A stretch of DNA of 64,000 nucleotides from Gracilariopsis chorda. Taxonomy: Eukaryota; Rhodophyta; Florideophyceae; Gracilariales; Gracilariaceae. The DNA lies in assembly GCA_003194525.1 (NCBI GenBank), contig NBIV01000053.1:62001-126000 (forward strand). The letters run 5' to 3'. The notes under the pieces are model-generated. The model was given only the letters and a program-made list of their open reading frames with translations, had not been told where the DNA came from and made no database searches. Both the position numbers and the translations under genes were made by a program. Of the stretch, positions 63,565 to 64,000 are shown in pieces; position 1 is the first letter of the stretch, and every line of letters starts with the position of its first letter.

Positions 63565-64000
63565 ACACTTGGTGGTACAGAGCGTGACTGTGGGCTGGCA
63601 TCCGTCGTGGTTGACGTGGAGCGGAGCAGGAAGCCGCTGCACCAGAGTGCGATTGGGAAGGAATTCGACGCGGTCCTGTCGAGTCATCTTTCCAGTCCAG
63701 CTCCCTAGAGCGCGACTGCTAGTGACCAGTGTTCAGCCCGGAAGGGCCCTATCGAAGGGGAGGTTGCATCTGGTAGAACTATTTCCGACGACCAATGGAG
63801 TAACGGCCGAAACGCTCCACTTGAAGCCGAGTTTATGCAAAAAAAGAATGAAAAAGACTGGTAGGTTCGTCGCCCAATCGAAGCAGAAAGTAGTACACCC
63901 GGTCCTGAATCGTCGGACTGGGCTGCCCGTAAGGGGCCTGTGGAAGCGGAGTTTACCGCACCAACTCCTGAGCGAGTTTGGACTGCACGAAGGGGCCCTA
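63565..64000 (+). pseudogene. Ty3/gypsy element E, continued (post-protease region)
   Basis: After the short segment, one plus frame reads CRVIFPVQLPRARLLVTSVQ, then LVELFPTTNGVTAET, resembling the region between protease and reverse transcriptase of Ty3 elements. It runs to the end of the window. Weak family signal, supported mainly by position. Confidence 0.4.

Overview
This is a eukaryotic genomic window that is almost entirely transposable elements, many nested inside one another. I saw no bacterial operon structure, no rRNA and no recognisable tRNA. The mixture of Ty1/copia, Ty3/gypsy with chromodomain-like tails, Helitron, Mutator-like (MULE) and CMC (Plavaka/Tnp2-type) elements, intron-poor long frames and roughly balanced base composition would fit a repeat-rich florideophyte red alga such as Chondrus. 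That assignment is inference; the sequence contains no marker gene that proves it.

Layout. 0-2.5 kb: a Ty3 integrase fragment (+) and a decayed Sel1-repeat gene (-). 2.6-6.9 kb: a decayed Helitron (-) with Pif1-type helicase. 7.2-11.8 kb: a decayed CMC element (+) whose second copy lies inverted at 56.0-60.1 kb. 13.1-41.4 kb: an old copia element (A, -). A second copia (B, -, 13.4-17.2 kb) sits in its reverse transcriptase. Its gag is split by a 19.7-kb MULE (20172-39879) with 240-bp terminal inverted repeats (TIRs) and a perfect 9-bp target duplication. The MULE transposase gene is itself split by an 11.86-kb Plavaka-like element (23232-35088). 41.4-48.5 kb: a nearly intact, very young Ty3 element (42958-48392, 371-bp LTRs differing at about one base, target duplication ATGCT) inserted into the RNase H region of an older Ty3 element. 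48.6-49.6 kb: the only good candidate for a resident host gene, a secreted/membrane protein resembling DUF2207. 49.6-56 kb: repeats and decayed fragments, including a Helitron N-terminal region. 60.6-64 kb: a decayed Ty3 gag-protease region (+).

The most unusual object is the 11.86-kb Plavaka-like element. Besides its 1,087-residue (or longer) transposase it carries three intact accessory genes. One is a 1,060-residue protein that joins a beta-class N6-adenine/N4-cytosine DNA methyltransferase (DPPY at residues 519-522, FxG motif near 717-720) to a C-terminal SET protein-methyltransferase domain (about 876-1043). The others are an 802-residue basic/coiled-coil protein (775 from its likely start) and a 252-residue coiled-coil protein. 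A transposon with its own combined DNA- and histone-type methyltransferase suggests that it writes chromatin marks on itself or its targets. The surrounding MULE carries a Ulp1-type cysteine protease with all four expected catalytic residues, in the same reading frame as the transposase and separated from it by in-frame TAA codons.

The nesting gives a relative order of events: old Ty3 and copia A, then the MULE into copia A, then the Plavaka-like element into the MULE, with the Ty3 insertion at 42958-48392 also very recent.
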